NCBI GenBank assembly: GCA_021732995.1 | Contig: JAKFWA010000099.1 | Location: 64,587-128,586 of the forward strand | Origin: Planctomycetaceae bacterium | Lineage (GTDB): Bacteria > Planctomycetota > Planctomycetia > Planctomycetales > Planctomycetaceae | Direction of reading: 5' to 3' | DNA: 64,000 bases | In this document: piece by piece, positions 17,104-26,907 of the stretch | Layout of the letters: each line of letters starts with the position of its first letter | Position numbering within the stretch: position 1 is the stretch's first letter | Position numbers and translations under genes: made by a program | The notes under the pieces: model-generated | Databases searched by the model: none | Told to the model about the DNA's origin: nothing | What the model saw: only the letters and a program-made list of their open reading frames with translations

Positions 17104-18372
17104 ATGCGATTCATCCATGCAGCCGACATTCATCTCGATAGCCCCCTGAGGGGACTCGAAACTCACTTGCCGACGGATCGGATTCGAGTGGCAACCCGCC
17201 AAGCCCTGACCAACCTGGTAGAGCTATGTCTGTCCGAGCAGGTCGATTTTCTGGTCATCGCGGGCGACATCTTTGATGCCGATTGGAAGGACTTTCAGAC
17301 CGCCCTGTTCGTGACGCGCGAACTCAGGAAGCTGAAACGCGCCAACATCCCCGTGTTCCTGATTCATGGCAATCACGACTCCGTTGAGGGCATGAGCAAG
17401 CGAACTCCCTGGCCCGACAACGTGCATGTCTTTGCTCACAAACAGCCTGAGACAAAACGATTGGAAGAGTTGCGAGTTGCTTTGCACGGCCGCAGCTTCC
17501 CAAAGCGTGAAGTCTTGGAGAACTGGGTTCCGCATTACCCGCAACCGGTGGCTGGTTGGTTCAACATTGGGTTACTGCACACCAACGCTGACGGCAGCCC
17601 GAATCATGACAGCTACGCTCCATGTGCAGTGACTGAACTGGCAGCGAAGGGCTACGACTATTGGGCACTCGGTCATGTGCACGACTACGCCATTTTGAAC
17701 CAGCACCCGCATGTGGTTTACTCGGGCAACCTGCAGGGACGGCATGTGCGCGAGACCGGGCCGAAGGGATGCGTGCTGGTCGAAGTGGAAGGCAACGAGA
17801 TCCGCAGCCTCGAGTTTCGAACGACTGACGTCTTGCGCTGGTCGCATGAAATTGTCGAACTGCAACCTGACGATAGTCGCGATGACGTGCTGGTCCGTGT
17901 GCGCGAGCGGCTGAATGATGTGCAGGCTCAGGCGGATGGACGATTCGCGGTCGTGCGACTGGAGATTACGGGACGCAGTCGGGCTCATCAGGAGTTGGTG
18001 CGTGATAGTGCGAGGCAGCAGGCGATTCTCGATATCAGGTCGCTGGCTGGTGAGTTCAACGACGAGATCGGCATTGAGAAGATCAAGTTCCGAACCCAGT
18101 CGCCGCTGGATCTGGAGCAACTGCGTCAACGGCATGATCACATCGGCGAGTTGCTGCGATTGATCGCGGATGTGGCGCGCGATCCGGCTCAACTGCGTTT
18201 GCTCGGAGAAGAGCTTAAACCGCTGGCAACAAAGGTGGCGGGTGATCTGAAGGACTCAGCCCGCGGCGACGAGATCGACTTCACGGATGAAGCTCTGTTG
18301 ACCGCGTGGCTGCGTGATGCGGAGACGCTGCTGGTCAATCAACTGGTCGAAGTGGGCGAGTTATCTGCGTGA
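17104..18372 (+). CDS. yhaO: SbcD/YhaO-like metallophosphoesterase (DNA repair nuclease subunit)
   Basis: A 422-residue calcineurin-like phosphoesterase. The metal-binding motifs of Mre11/SbcD proteins are all visible: FIHAADIHLDSPL, FLVIAGDIFDADW, FLIHGNHDSVEGM, and later LLHTNAD and ALGHVHDY. The C-terminal half, rich in charged helices, is the region that docks on the coiled-coil ATPase. The length and the downstream partner match Bacillus YhaO more closely than E. coli SbcD. It probably processes DNA ends together with the product of the next gene, 63 nt downstream. Confidence 0.88.
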   Translation: MRFIHAADIHLDSPLRGLETHLPTDRIRVATRQALTNLVELCLSEQVDFLVIAGDIFDADWKDFQTALFVTRELRKLKRANIPVFLIHGNHDSVEGMSKRTPWPDNVHVFAHKQPETKRLEELRVALHGRSFPKREVLENWVPHYPQPVAGWFNIGLLHTNADGSPNHDSYAPCAVTELAAKGYDYWALGHVHDYAILNQHPHVVYSGNLQGRHVRETGPKGCVLVEVEGNEIRSLEFRTTDVLRWSHEIVELQPDDSRDDVLVRVRERLNDVQAQADGRFAVVRLEITGRSRAHQELVRDSARQQAILDIRSLAGEFNDEIGIEKIKFRTQSPLDLEQLRQRHDHIGELLRLIADVARDPAQLRLLGEELKPLATKVAGDLKDSARGDEIDFTDEALLTAWLRDAETLLVNQLVEVGELSA

Positions 18373-18435
18373 CGGTGGCGTGGTTGTTGGTTGCAGAGGC
18401 TGTTCCGATGACGCAAGTCGAGGGTTGTGGGTCGC

Positions 18436-21400
18436 ATGAAGTTGCAGTCGTCACGAATCAATCACTTCGGTCACTTTGTTGACTTCGAACTGAACTTCGG
18501 CGGAGCCCCGTTCGCGGTGGTCTACGGTCAGAACGAAGCCGGCAAGTCGACGTTGTTGGAGTTCCTGCGCAAGGTGCTGTTCGGTTTTGACGCGCGCGAG
18601 CGGTACAGCTTCGGCGATGGCGGTGAGGTGAGCGGGCAGGTTGCTTTTGACCTCGCCGATGGTCGGCGAGTGGACCTTCGTCGCCGCAAGGGGCTGAAGA
18701 ATACGGTACAAGTTGCGATCAACGGCGTGGACGCAGGACTCAACGAGCAATCCTTCAGCCGTTTGATCGGCGACCCGGATGCCGATCTCTTCAGGAAGAT
18801 TTTTGCCTTCGGTCTGGATGAACTGCGACAAGCAGAAGGCTCCTTGACGCACGAGAGTTTGCGAACGGCCCTCTATGCCGGCGGATTGGGTGGTTCGCTC
18901 AATCCGACGGAACTGTTGGCCGATTTGGACAAGCAGGCCGCCGACCTCTTCAAGTCGGGTGGTAGTAAGCCGGTCATCAATTCATTGAGCCGCGAAATTG
19001 GTGACCTCAACAAAGCGATGAAGTCCCAGACGGTGCGTCCGGATGACTATGAACAGCGCCGCAAGGAATGGTCGGACAAGCAGACGCTGGCGGATCAGCT
19101 CTCCGAACGGGTGAACGATTTACGTATTCAGGCGGCTCGGACTGCGCGGCTGGTCGATGCGTTGCCGTTATGGTTGAAACGCCGCGCTCTGCAAGCGGAG
19201 CGCGAAGCGCTGGTTGTGCCTGTTGATTTTCCGATTCGCGGGATGGATGAGTTCAAGGATGTTCTGGCGACGATCAAGCGGCTGACATCTGAAGCGAATC
19301 AGCTGCAGTTCGAACTGGATGAAAAGCAGCGGCAACTGGGTGAGATCCGGCTGGATGGTGCGCTGCTGCCGCTGAAGACGGAGATTAGCGAATGTCACGG
19401 GCTGGTGAAATCCGTTGAGGAAGCTCGCCGCGATCTGCCTCTGAGGCGGGCTGAACTGCAGGCTGAGCAGCGCGAGGTTCTCGCGACGTTGCAATCGCTG
19501 CGTCCTGATTGGTCGCTGGAGACGTTGCAGGCTTTTGCGGTTGATGCTGCGACGAAGCATCGGCTGGATGAACTGGCTCGTCGCCGCGTTGACCGGAACA
19601 ACGAGCAGCGGGAACTCATCACGCAGCGCGACGGAGCGCGGTCGGAGCTGCGGCAGATGGACGATGACTTGGCTCAGCTTCAGGAGCCGCGTGATCTGTC
19701 AGCTCTGGCGGCTCTGATTGAAAAGTCTGCGGACTACACCGCCGATCAGAGAACGCTCACGAAGGAGCTGGAAGCTCGCAGCAAGCTGGAACGCACGCTG
19801 GAACTGCATCGAGCGCGTCTGTCGCCGCCACTGACTAAGGATGCGACAGAAGTGTCGCAACTGCCGGTGCCTCAGAAGGATCTCGTCGAGAAGTTCGATC
19901 GGGACTTCCGCGATGTCGCCGCGAAGCTTGCTGCGGCCGAGCAGTCCGTGCAGGCAGAAGAGCAACGTCTGCAGCAATTGCAGGTCGAGTTGCAGCAGCT
20001 CGAACGACAGCAGCGACTTGTCCCGAAGCTCGAAGAACTGCAGGCGACGCGACAGCGGCGCGATGAGGGCTGGCAACTGATTCGCGATCAGCACATCTCT
20101 GGAGTGGATCGGGCGGACGCGATTCGCGAGTGGTTGAGTAATGACCGGGCTGAGTTGCCAGAAGTTTACGAGCAGACGGTACAGCGAGCCGACCGCATGG
20201 CTGACAACATCTACGAGAATGCTGATGCGGTTTCACGACGTGAGCAGCTCAAGGAACAGATTGAGCAGGTGCAGAATTCTCTGCAGTTGAAGCAGGCTGA
20301 CGTGCAGCTCTGTCGTTTGGATGAGCAGGCCCTGGCTAAGGCGTGGGGCGAGGTGTGGTCGGGATGCGGTTTTGACCCGCGGACACCGGATTTGATGCGT
20401 TCGTGGTGCGACGGGTTCGCTCAGTATGTGGTGACGTTTGAGGCTGCTCAGCACAAAGACATTGAGATCGAACGCCTGGAGCAGTCTTGCCGAGCGTTTG
20501 AGGCCGAGTTCCGTCGGACGGCCCCGGCTGGCGATGGAGACATGGGGGCGGCCTTGGCGGCGGTCAAACAGCAGGTGAAGCAGGCGGAGACTGAAGCGGC
20601 GCGCCGCAAGACACTGCTTGAGAATCGCAAGCGTCATCAGAAAGCATTGGACACCGCGGAATCGAAATTGCGCGACTGGCAGGCTGCCGAGCAGAAGTGG
20701 CTGAGCGATTGGGAAGGTCTGCTCCGACAACTGCAATTCCCCGACGGCTGGGACACAGAGCTCGTGCGCAGCGTGATTGAGCGATTACAGGCAGCCCGGA
20801 ACAAGCTGGCTCACGTGGACGGCTTGAAGAGCCGTATTGCCGTGATGGAATCTCGACTCAATGAGTTTGAGCCGCGCGTGCGGCAACTCGGCGAGCGGCT
20901 CAATGAGCCAGTGGACGCCGACCGGCCCGAGATCATGGTTAAGCAACTGCATGATCGTTGGACCGTCGCTGTGCAGGCGCAGCAGCGGCGCGAGTCGCTG
21001 GAAGAAACGCAGCGCGAACTCCAACACAAGCTCACTGTGAAGAAGGGTGATCTGCAGCAGGCTGAATCTCGTCGAGCGGAGTGGCTGGTGCGTGCCCAGG
21101 TAGATTCCGACGAACGGTTTTCGGAAGTCGCGGAACGAGTCCGCCAAGCGAATGATCTGGCCGTCGAGATTGCACGGCTCGCGCGCGATATTGAATTGCT
21201 GCGGGGTAACGAACCGGCAGCGGAGTTCGAAGCTCATCTGCAGACGGGCGATCTGGCGGTGCTGCAAGCTCAACAGGTTGAGCAACGCGAGCAACTCGGT
21301 CGGCTGGAAGCGGAATCAAAAGTTGCCCGCGAATCCGCCGGAGCGCTGCGGCAAGTCTTCGAAGCCTTGGACGGCAGTGATCAGGCTGCTCGCTTGCAGG

Positions 21401-21942
21401 AAGATGTGGCTCGCAAGCAGGCTGAACTAGCTTCGCAGATTCACCGCTATGTGCCGTTGGTGTTCGCTCGGCGGTTGTTTCAGGAGGCGATTCAGCGCTT
21501 CGAACGCGAGAACCAGCCGGCGCTGATTGGCGACATATCAAAACTCTTCGCGTCGCTGACGTGCGGTCGGTATGTCGAGATCGAACGTCCGACTTCGGAT
21601 CGCGAAGCCATCTATGTGCGTCGTGCGGACGGTGCGGAACGCAGCCCGGACCAGCTCAGCACCGGCACGCGCGAGCAGCTCTATCTGGCGATTCGGCTGG
21701 GCTATATCCAGCACTATTGCCGCAATGCCGAGCCGCTGCCGATTGTGATGGACGACGTGCTGGTGAACTTCGACTTGGAACGAGCCCGCGCGACGTTGGA
21801 AACGCTGCGAGCGTTCTCACGCGACGTGCAGGTGCTGTTCTTCACGTGTCATCGGCACGTTGTGGATCTCATCAAGGATGTAGCTGCGGATGTTGCCGTG
21901 ATTGAACTGGCTGATCGAACACCTTCGGGAGCTGCGCGCTAG
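18436..21942 (+). CDS. yhaN: SbcC/YhaN-like AAA ATPase with long coiled coils
   Basis: About 1168 residues from the ATG at 18436 (MKLQSSRINHFGHFVDFELN); a GTG three codons upstream lacks better support. The N-terminal lobe has a Walker A motif GQNEAGKSTLLEFLRK. About 700 residues of heptad-rich Gln/Glu/Arg/Leu coiled coil follow, interrupted in the middle. The C-terminal lobe carries the ABC signature region (LSTGTREQLYLAIRLGYIQH) and Walker B (PIVMDDVLVNFD), then the H-loop region FFTCHRHVVDL. No zinc-hook CxxC was found in the middle, consistent with YhaN-type and not Rad50. With the YhaO-like protein it should form a DNA-end-processing complex. Confidence 0.88.
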   Translation: MKLQSSRINHFGHFVDFELNFGGAPFAVVYGQNEAGKSTLLEFLRKVLFGFDARERYSFGDGGEVSGQVAFDLADGRRVDLRRRKGLKNTVQVAINGVDAGLNEQSFSRLIGDPDADLFRKIFAFGLDELRQAEGSLTHESLRTALYAGGLGGSLNPTELLADLDKQAADLFKSGGSKPVINSLSREIGDLNKAMKSQTVRPDDYEQRRKEWSDKQTLADQLSERVNDLRIQAARTARLVDALPLWLKRRALQAEREALVVPVDFPIRGMDEFKDVLATIKRLTSEANQLQFELDEKQRQLGEIRLDGALLPLKTEISECHGLVKSVEEARRDLPLRRAELQAEQREVLATLQSLRPDWSLETLQAFAVDAATKHRLDELARRRVDRNNEQRELITQRDGARSELRQMDDDLAQLQEPRDLSALAALIEKSADYTADQRTLTKELEARSKLERTLELHRARLSPPLTKDATEVSQLPVPQKDLVEKFDRDFRDVAAKLAAAEQSVQAEEQRLQQLQVELQQLERQQRLVPKLEELQATRQRRDEGWQLIRDQHISGVDRADAIREWLSNDRAELPEVYEQTVQRADRMADNIYENADAVSRREQLKEQIEQVQNSLQLKQADVQLCRLDEQALAKAWGEVWSGCGFDPRTPDLMRSWCDGFAQYVVTFEAAQHKDIEIERLEQSCRAFEAEFRRTAPAGDGDMGAALAAVKQQVKQAETEAARRKTLLENRKRHQKALDTAESKLRDWQAAEQKWLSDWEGLLRQLQFPDGWDTELVRSVIERLQAARNKLAHVDGLKSRIAVMESRLNEFEPRVRQLGERLNEPVDADRPEIMVKQLHDRWTVAVQAQQRRESLEETQRELQHKLTVKKGDLQQAESRRAEWLVRAQVDSDERFSEVAERVRQANDLAVEIARLARDIELLRGNEPAAEFEAHLQTGDLAVLQAQQVEQREQLGRLEAESKVARESAGALRQVFEALDGSDQAARLQEDVARKQAELASQIHRYVPLVFARRLFQEAIQRFERENQPALIGDISKLFASLTCGRYVEIERPTSDREAIYVRRADGAERSPDQLSTGTREQLYLAIRLGYIQHYCRNAEPLPIVMDDVLVNFDLERARATLETLRAFSRDVQVLFFTCHRHVVDLIKDVAADVAVIELADRTPSGAAR

Positions 21943-22062
21943 CCGTGGGGTACCTTCGACGCCGGCGGAAGGGTTGGTTTTCCCGCAGAGACGCAGAGGA
22001 AAGACTTCGAGAACGGCCAGCATCAAACGAAGCTCCGATCCGGAGGAAATCAGGAAGAGGTA

Positions 22063-22148
22063 GAAACACTGAGGCACTGAGGTCACAGAGAAGAGTCAAA
22101 GAGCCTGTAGTATTTATCTTCTCCGTGTCCTCTGTTTCTCTGTGTTTC
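22063..22148. repeat. Imperfect 32-nt inverted repeat
   Basis: Arms at 22063-22094 and 22117-22148 pair over 32 nt with several mismatches around a 22-nt loop. Each arm is a run of GAGA/CACAGAG-type purine-rich words. It resembles small non-autonomous palindromic elements common between genes of planctomycetes and related phyla; that family link is from memory, not a search. Confidence 0.6.
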
Positions 22149-22212
22149 AAAATCTTCCCTTGGCAGCAGTCTCCTATCGGAAGTTCTGCAGGTCTCCCGA
22201 ATGAAGTCGCAC

Positions 22213-22274
22213 GGGGGACTGGAGACCCCCGGTCCCAGCGTTGTGGCTCGGTCAGTGTAGAGACCGGCCACAAC
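22213..22274. repeat. Pair of adjacent hairpins
   Basis: A GGGGG/CCCCC hairpin (22213-22230) is followed by a stronger one with arms GTTGTGGC-CGGTC (22240-22253, one bulged T) and GACCG-GCCACAAC (22262-22274). Together with the element at 22063-22148 they fill most of the 455-nt spacer 21943-22397 between the YhaN-like gene and the third DUF1501. No gene was found in that spacer. Confidence 0.6.
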
Positions 22275-22397
22275 GGTGCTTCTCGTCCAATGCACAGTGT
22301 TGAACTGATCGGCCCTTGCAAGACCGCTCGCTGAGCACCAAATTTCAGGTGTCCGACTCTATTGAATCAACGCCTGCAAGCCTCGAAGGCAACGTCG

Positions 22398-23858
22398 ATG
22401 TCCAGTCATAACTTCTGCAACAGAACTCGCCGCGAATTCATTTGGGAAACCGGAGCCGGTTTCACCGGTCTGGCTCTCAGCGGGCTCTTGCAGCAGGACG
22501 GGTTCTTGAGTTCCGCGACGTATGCCGCCGATGGCACTTCGAAGTGGGTTAACCCGATGGCGGCCAAGCAGCCGCCGTTACCCGCGAAAGCCAAGTCCGT
22601 GATCTTCCTGTTTATGTACGGAGGACCATCAGCCATGGACACCTTCGACTATAAACCGGAACTCTACAAGCTGGATGGTAAAACCATTCCTATCAAGACG
22701 TTCGGTCGCGGCGGCCATCGTAACGAAGGGCGAGTTGTCGGTCCGAAGTGGCAGTTTCAGCAGTATGGCCAGTGCGGTAAGCAGGTCTCGGAACTGTTCC
22801 CGAATGTGGGCCAATGCGTTGATGACATTGCCTTCCTGCATTCGCTCTACGCAGAATCGCCGATTCACGGCTCGGCCATGCTGATGATGAACTCCGGCCG
22901 AGTGCTCAGCGGACATCCGTGCCTGGGTTCCTGGGTGACTTACGGCTTGGGCAGCGTCAACGAAAACATGCCCGGCTTTGTGGTGATGCTAGACCAATCG
23001 GGTGGACCGATTTCCGGAGCTAAGAACTGGTCCAGCGGTTACATGCCGGCGGCCTTCCAAGGCACGGTCATCCGGGCGAGCGACGTCCCGATTCACAACC
23101 TCACGCCGCCAGAAGGGATGTCCAAGGCAACGCAGCGCGACTTGCTCGATCGTCTGCACAGCAAGAATCAGGAGCATCTGGCCTCGCGGACCGGCAATTC
23201 TGAGCTATCGGCTCGTATCGCCAGCTACGAACTGGCCTTCAAGATGCAGGAGCATGCTCCCGAGGCCGTCGACTTCGCGAAGGAAGACCGCAAAACCTTG
23301 GAGATGTACGGCATCGACAACCCCAAGACCGAAGACTTCGGTCGCAAGATGCTGCTGACTCGTCGCTTGATCGAGCGAGGCGTGCGGTTCGTCCAGGTTT
23401 ACTCAGGCGGCAACCACAACGATCACAACTGGGATGCTCACGGCGATCTGGTGACGAATCACGCGAAACACGCGGGAGCTACCGACAAGCCCATCGCAGC
23501 TCTGATCAAGGACCTGAAGCAGCGTGGTATGCTCAACGACACAATTATTGTGTGGGGCGGCGAGTTCGGGCGGCAACCGACGGCTGAGTACGCTCAGGGC
23601 ACTGGCCGCGACCACAACGCCTACGGCTTCACGATGTGGATGGCCGGTGGCGGCATCAAGGGCGGCGTAAGCGTCGGTCAGACCGACGAACTCGGCGCTG
23701 CCGCCGTTGAGAACCGCTTCCACGTCAAGAATCTGCACGCCACCGTGCTGAAGCAGATGGGGCTCGATCCGAACGGCCTGTCGTACTTTTACGGCGGCTT
23801 GGATCAGAAGCTTGTTGGCGTGGAAGGCGCCGATCCGATCGAACAGGTCATGTCCTGA
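22398..23858 (+). CDS. DUF1501 domain protein, Tat-exported
   Basis: About 486 residues from the ATG at 22398 (MSSHNFCNRTRREFIWE); a TTG 12 codons upstream is also in frame. RTRREFIWETGAGFTGLALS is a twin-arginine-like signal. Hallmarks include VIFLFMYGGPSAMDTFDYKP, a FVQVYSGGNHNDHNWDAHGD metal-ligand region and TIIVWGGEFGRQPTAEYAQG. The C-terminus retains the complete family ending (HVKNLHATVLKQMGLDPNGL). It belongs to the longer subgroup usually encoded after a DUF1549/DUF1553 cytochrome-type protein, yet none is adjacent here. Role unknown; an extracytoplasmic hydrolase is inferred from the superfamily. Confidence 0.93.
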   Translation: MSSHNFCNRTRREFIWETGAGFTGLALSGLLQQDGFLSSATYAADGTSKWVNPMAAKQPPLPAKAKSVIFLFMYGGPSAMDTFDYKPELYKLDGKTIPIKTFGRGGHRNEGRVVGPKWQFQQYGQCGKQVSELFPNVGQCVDDIAFLHSLYAESPIHGSAMLMMNSGRVLSGHPCLGSWVTYGLGSVNENMPGFVVMLDQSGGPISGAKNWSSGYMPAAFQGTVIRASDVPIHNLTPPEGMSKATQRDLLDRLHSKNQEHLASRTGNSELSARIASYELAFKMQEHAPEAVDFAKEDRKTLEMYGIDNPKTEDFGRKMLLTRRLIERGVRFVQVYSGGNHNDHNWDAHGDLVTNHAKHAGATDKPIAALIKDLKQRGMLNDTIIVWGGEFGRQPTAEYAQGTGRDHNAYGFTMWMAGGGIKGGVSVGQTDELGAAAVENRFHVKNLHATVLKQMGLDPNGLSYFYGGLDQKLVGVEGADPIEQVMS

Positions 23859-23929
23859 GTTCGGTTAGCCAAAGCGTCGAAATTGCCCTGCTTGACGTGC
23901 TTGCGCGATTTTCCGGGAGGCGTTGCGCG

Positions 23930-23964
23930 CAGCGGGATGTCGCATCTAGGGCTTTTTCCCGCTG
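23930..23964. repeat. Hairpin downstream of DUF1501
   Basis: Perfect 8-nt arms CAGCGGGA (23930-23937) and TCCCGCTG (23957-23964) with a 19-nt loop lie 70 nt after the DUF1501 stop. No T-run follows the second arm, so it is a weak terminator candidate. The rest of 23859-24156 shows no gene and presumably contains the promoter of the TolC-family gene. Confidence 0.4.
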
Positions 23965-24156
23965 ATTTCCTGACCATCCTGCGTCCTTGGACGTGTTGCC
24001 GGGAAGTGTGTCAAAGTTTTCCGATTATTCCGCCGATAACAGATCTACCGATTGTGCGGTCATTCGGCGCGCGGCGTTTCGCGCTCCGAAAAAGCCTCTC
24101 CGGAAAACGCGTTGTCCCAGCAACGCAAAGACTTAGACGCGATCAAGGATGATCCC

Positions 24157-26811
24157 ATGCGGCTCTGGCACAAGTACCGGCAAGTCGAATCACGGAAGCC
24201 CACTCAGGCACGAGGCCGTCTGAGCAGCGACCGTCATCCGATTCTGTGGAAGGCGGCTGGTTGGACCAGCTTGCTCGTCACGGCGGCTTTCTTAACCGGT
24301 TGCCGAACCACCGATGAAGAGCCAAGTATCAAGTACGCCGGCAAAGACCGGGATATGGCGTACTACAAGGACGCTGCGACCAAGATTGAGTATCCCAACG
24401 TTGCCCAGGAAGAGACGCCGCAGGTTGTGCAGTCGGGGGAACCGCGCCGCCTTCGCCATCCGACCAAGGACCAGATCTGGGACATGGGCATCGACGAAGC
24501 CATTCGCACGGCCCTCACGAATTCAGAAGTGCTGCGAGACAACGGTTCGTTCCTGTCCCCTGGCAACCGATTGCTCAACAACCCGGACTTCACTCAGTCG
24601 GTCTACGACGTCGCGATTCAGGAGACCAACATTCTGTTCGGACAAGGTGGTCCCGAAGCGGCCCTGTCTGAATTCGATGCCCAGTTCACGACGAACGTCA
24701 CTTACGGACTCAACAAGCAAATCTCGGACAGCAACTCGATCGGCTTCCTGGCCTTCAGCGAGCAACGGGAAGAGGTCGTTGACGGTCGTATTGGCTTGTC
24801 GAAGATCTTCCGGAGCGGTGATAGCGTCACGCTGGGCCACAACGTCTTCTACTCGGATCAGAATCAGAGGGGAGTTGGTTCGCGGCCGTTCCCGTCGGAA
24901 TTCACCAGCCGTCCTGGCCGTGGTCAGGACGCCGGCCTGCCGATGTTTCTGGCTGAGTACCGCTCGCCGTTGCTGGCTGGTGCCGGTACTGAATACACCG
25001 GCGTCGCCGGACCGATCGCTCGCCGCCCCACGCTGGCAAGTACACCCAACGTCAATCAGGGTGTGGTCATCGCCCGCATTCGTACCGACATCAGCATTGC
25101 CGACTTCGAAGAAGCCGTGGCGACGATGGTGAAGGACGTCGAAGAAAGCTACTGGGACTTGATGTTGTCGTACCGCACCTACGACGCCGAAACCATGTCT
25201 CGCAACAGCGCACTGCAGACTTGGCGCGAAGTCAAGGCCAACATGGAAGCTGGTAAGGTCGGTGCTGCTGACGAAGCTCAGGCTCGCGACAACTTCTACG
25301 AAATCCGCGCTCGTGCCGAAAACGCTCTGTCGGGTTTGTATCAGGCCGAATTGCGTTTGCGACGTCTGCTTGGCTTGCCCGTCAACGACGGCCGCGTGAT
25401 TCGTCCGGCCGATGATCCCGTCACGGCCGAATTGAATCCGGAATGGCATACGTCACTGTCTGAAGCGCTGGTGATGCGTCCCGAACTGCGGAAGCAGAAA
25501 TGGAATATCAAGAGCCTGGAACTGCAGTATGAAGCTTCACAAAGTCTGATTCGTCCGCGGTTGGACTTCGTGGCTCGTACGGAAGTCAATGGTTTCGGTG
25601 ACAACCTCTTTAACGACAGTTCGAACGCCAACTTCCGTCAGGGCGCCTATGAGTCTCTGCTTGGGTTGGAGCAATCCGGTTACACGGTCGGCTTCGAATT
25701 CAGCATGCCGCTCGGATTCCGAGGCGCTCACGCTCAGGTCCAGAACTACGAACACCGATTGGGCAAAGCTCGCTCGGTGCTGGCGAATCAGGAGATGGAA
25801 GTCAGTCACGAACTGGCGATCTCCCTGCAGCAACTTGATCAGAGCTACACGACCGCCAAGACGAACTTCAATCGACGTCGAGCTGCCGAGCGTCGCTTGC
25901 ATGCCTTTGAAGCTGAGTACAAGGTCGGTCGTACGACACTCGATCAGTTGCTGCGTTCGCAAATCAGTTTGGCTCAGGCGGAGATTGCTTACTTCCAGAG
26001 TTTGATTGGCTACAACCGCGCGATTGCGGAAGTGAAGTACCGTAAGGGTACAACTCTGCGGGAAGCTCAGGTTTATCTGACCGAGAGCATGTGGACGCCG
26101 GATGCGTACGCTCAGGCCATGCGCAAGGCGTGGGCTCGCACGTATGCGTTCGACAAGCCGAACAAGGACACTCAGCCCGAGGAGTTCGTCCTCGACTACG
26201 AAGAGACGGTGCTTACTGCTCAGCCTGTTGAGTGGAGTGGTTACGCGGAACCGATTCCAACACCGGTGCCGCAGGCCGTCCCTGCACCTTCGGAGCCCGC
26301 CGCTCCGGCTGTGCCACCAGCAAGTGATCGCAGCGCTCAAGTGACTGATGACGTTGAGGGAGCTATCGGCTCGGATGAGTTTGTGCCGCCGGTGCAAGCT
26401 CCTGATTCAACCAGCGCGGTCGATCCGCAAGTGCCTCCACCACCTTTCGAGAGCAACGAATTCGTCGCACCGGTTCAGACGCCGGAAGCTCCGGCCGCGG
26501 CTCCATTCCTCGGATCCACTCGCCCTCGCGTTCAGAACGCGGAACGTCAGTCGCTCATCGCTAGTCCACGACGGGCTCCGACTCAGCCGGTTGAATCAGC
26601 TGACGAGTTCCAAAGTCCGCGAACTGTGCAGCCGATCGAACAGGTCGGGGCGCGCAACGCCACGAAGGAGTCGGACATTGAGCAGGCGACCTATGCCGAG
26701 CCACGTCCTCCGGTGAAGTCTCAACAGCAACCACAGCCTCGCACCACCGCTCCGAAGAATCCCGCGTCTGGAGCCAGTCGAAGCGAGTTGCTGCGTGCGA
26801 ATCAGTATTAA
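24157..26811 (+). CDS. TolC-family outer-membrane protein, lipoprotein type
   Basis: About 884 residues from the ATG at 24157 (MRLWHKYRQVESRKP), which has AAGGAT 6 nt upstream; the frame is open further upstream but without a good start. A lipobox LLVTAAFLTGC lies about 50 residues in, preceded by an unusually long charged n-region. The TolC-type helical repeats run from about 115 to 680, with the paired heptad segments (AEIAYFQSLIGYNRAIAEVK) that form the efflux channel. About 200 residues of Pro/Ala/Gln-rich disordered tail follow, unusual for the family. No membrane-fusion protein or inner-membrane pump is adjacent. The gene ends at a strong terminator. Confidence 0.88.
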   Translation: MRLWHKYRQVESRKPTQARGRLSSDRHPILWKAAGWTSLLVTAAFLTGCRTTDEEPSIKYAGKDRDMAYYKDAATKIEYPNVAQEETPQVVQSGEPRRLRHPTKDQIWDMGIDEAIRTALTNSEVLRDNGSFLSPGNRLLNNPDFTQSVYDVAIQETNILFGQGGPEAALSEFDAQFTTNVTYGLNKQISDSNSIGFLAFSEQREEVVDGRIGLSKIFRSGDSVTLGHNVFYSDQNQRGVGSRPFPSEFTSRPGRGQDAGLPMFLAEYRSPLLAGAGTEYTGVAGPIARRPTLASTPNVNQGVVIARIRTDISIADFEEAVATMVKDVEESYWDLMLSYRTYDAETMSRNSALQTWREVKANMEAGKVGAADEAQARDNFYEIRARAENALSGLYQAELRLRRLLGLPVNDGRVIRPADDPVTAELNPEWHTSLSEALVMRPELRKQKWNIKSLELQYEASQSLIRPRLDFVARTEVNGFGDNLFNDSSNANFRQGAYESLLGLEQSGYTVGFEFSMPLGFRGAHAQVQNYEHRLGKARSVLANQEMEVSHELAISLQQLDQSYTTAKTNFNRRRAAERRLHAFEAEYKVGRTTLDQLLRSQISLAQAEIAYFQSLIGYNRAIAEVKYRKGTTLREAQVYLTESMWTPDAYAQAMRKAWARTYAFDKPNKDTQPEEFVLDYEETVLTAQPVEWSGYAEPIPTPVPQAVPAPSEPAAPAVPPASDRSAQVTDDVEGAIGSDEFVPPVQAPDSTSAVDPQVPPPPFESNEFVAPVQTPEAPAAAPFLGSTRPRVQNAERQSLIASPRRAPTQPVESADEFQSPRTVQPIEQVGARNATKESDIEQATYAEPRPPVKSQQQPQPRTTAPKNPASGASRSELLRANQY

Positions 26812-26856
26812 GTCTCTCGGACGAGTATAAAGCAGCGAAACATCAAAACCCCGTAG

Positions 26857-26893
26857 GCCCTGGCCTTGAGCGTTGCTCGGCCGGGGCTTTTTT
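26857..26893 (+). terminator. Rho-independent terminator after the TolC-family gene
   Basis: GCCCTGGCC (26857-26865) pairs with GGCCGGGGC (26879-26887) over 9 bp including one G-U. An inner GAGC/GCTC extends the stem, and six T follow (26888-26893). It begins 46 nt after the stop codon. On the minus strand four T follow the stem, so it may also serve the convergent deacetylase gene. Confidence 0.9.
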
Positions 26894-26907
26894 CTTGAGT
26901 TGATACT

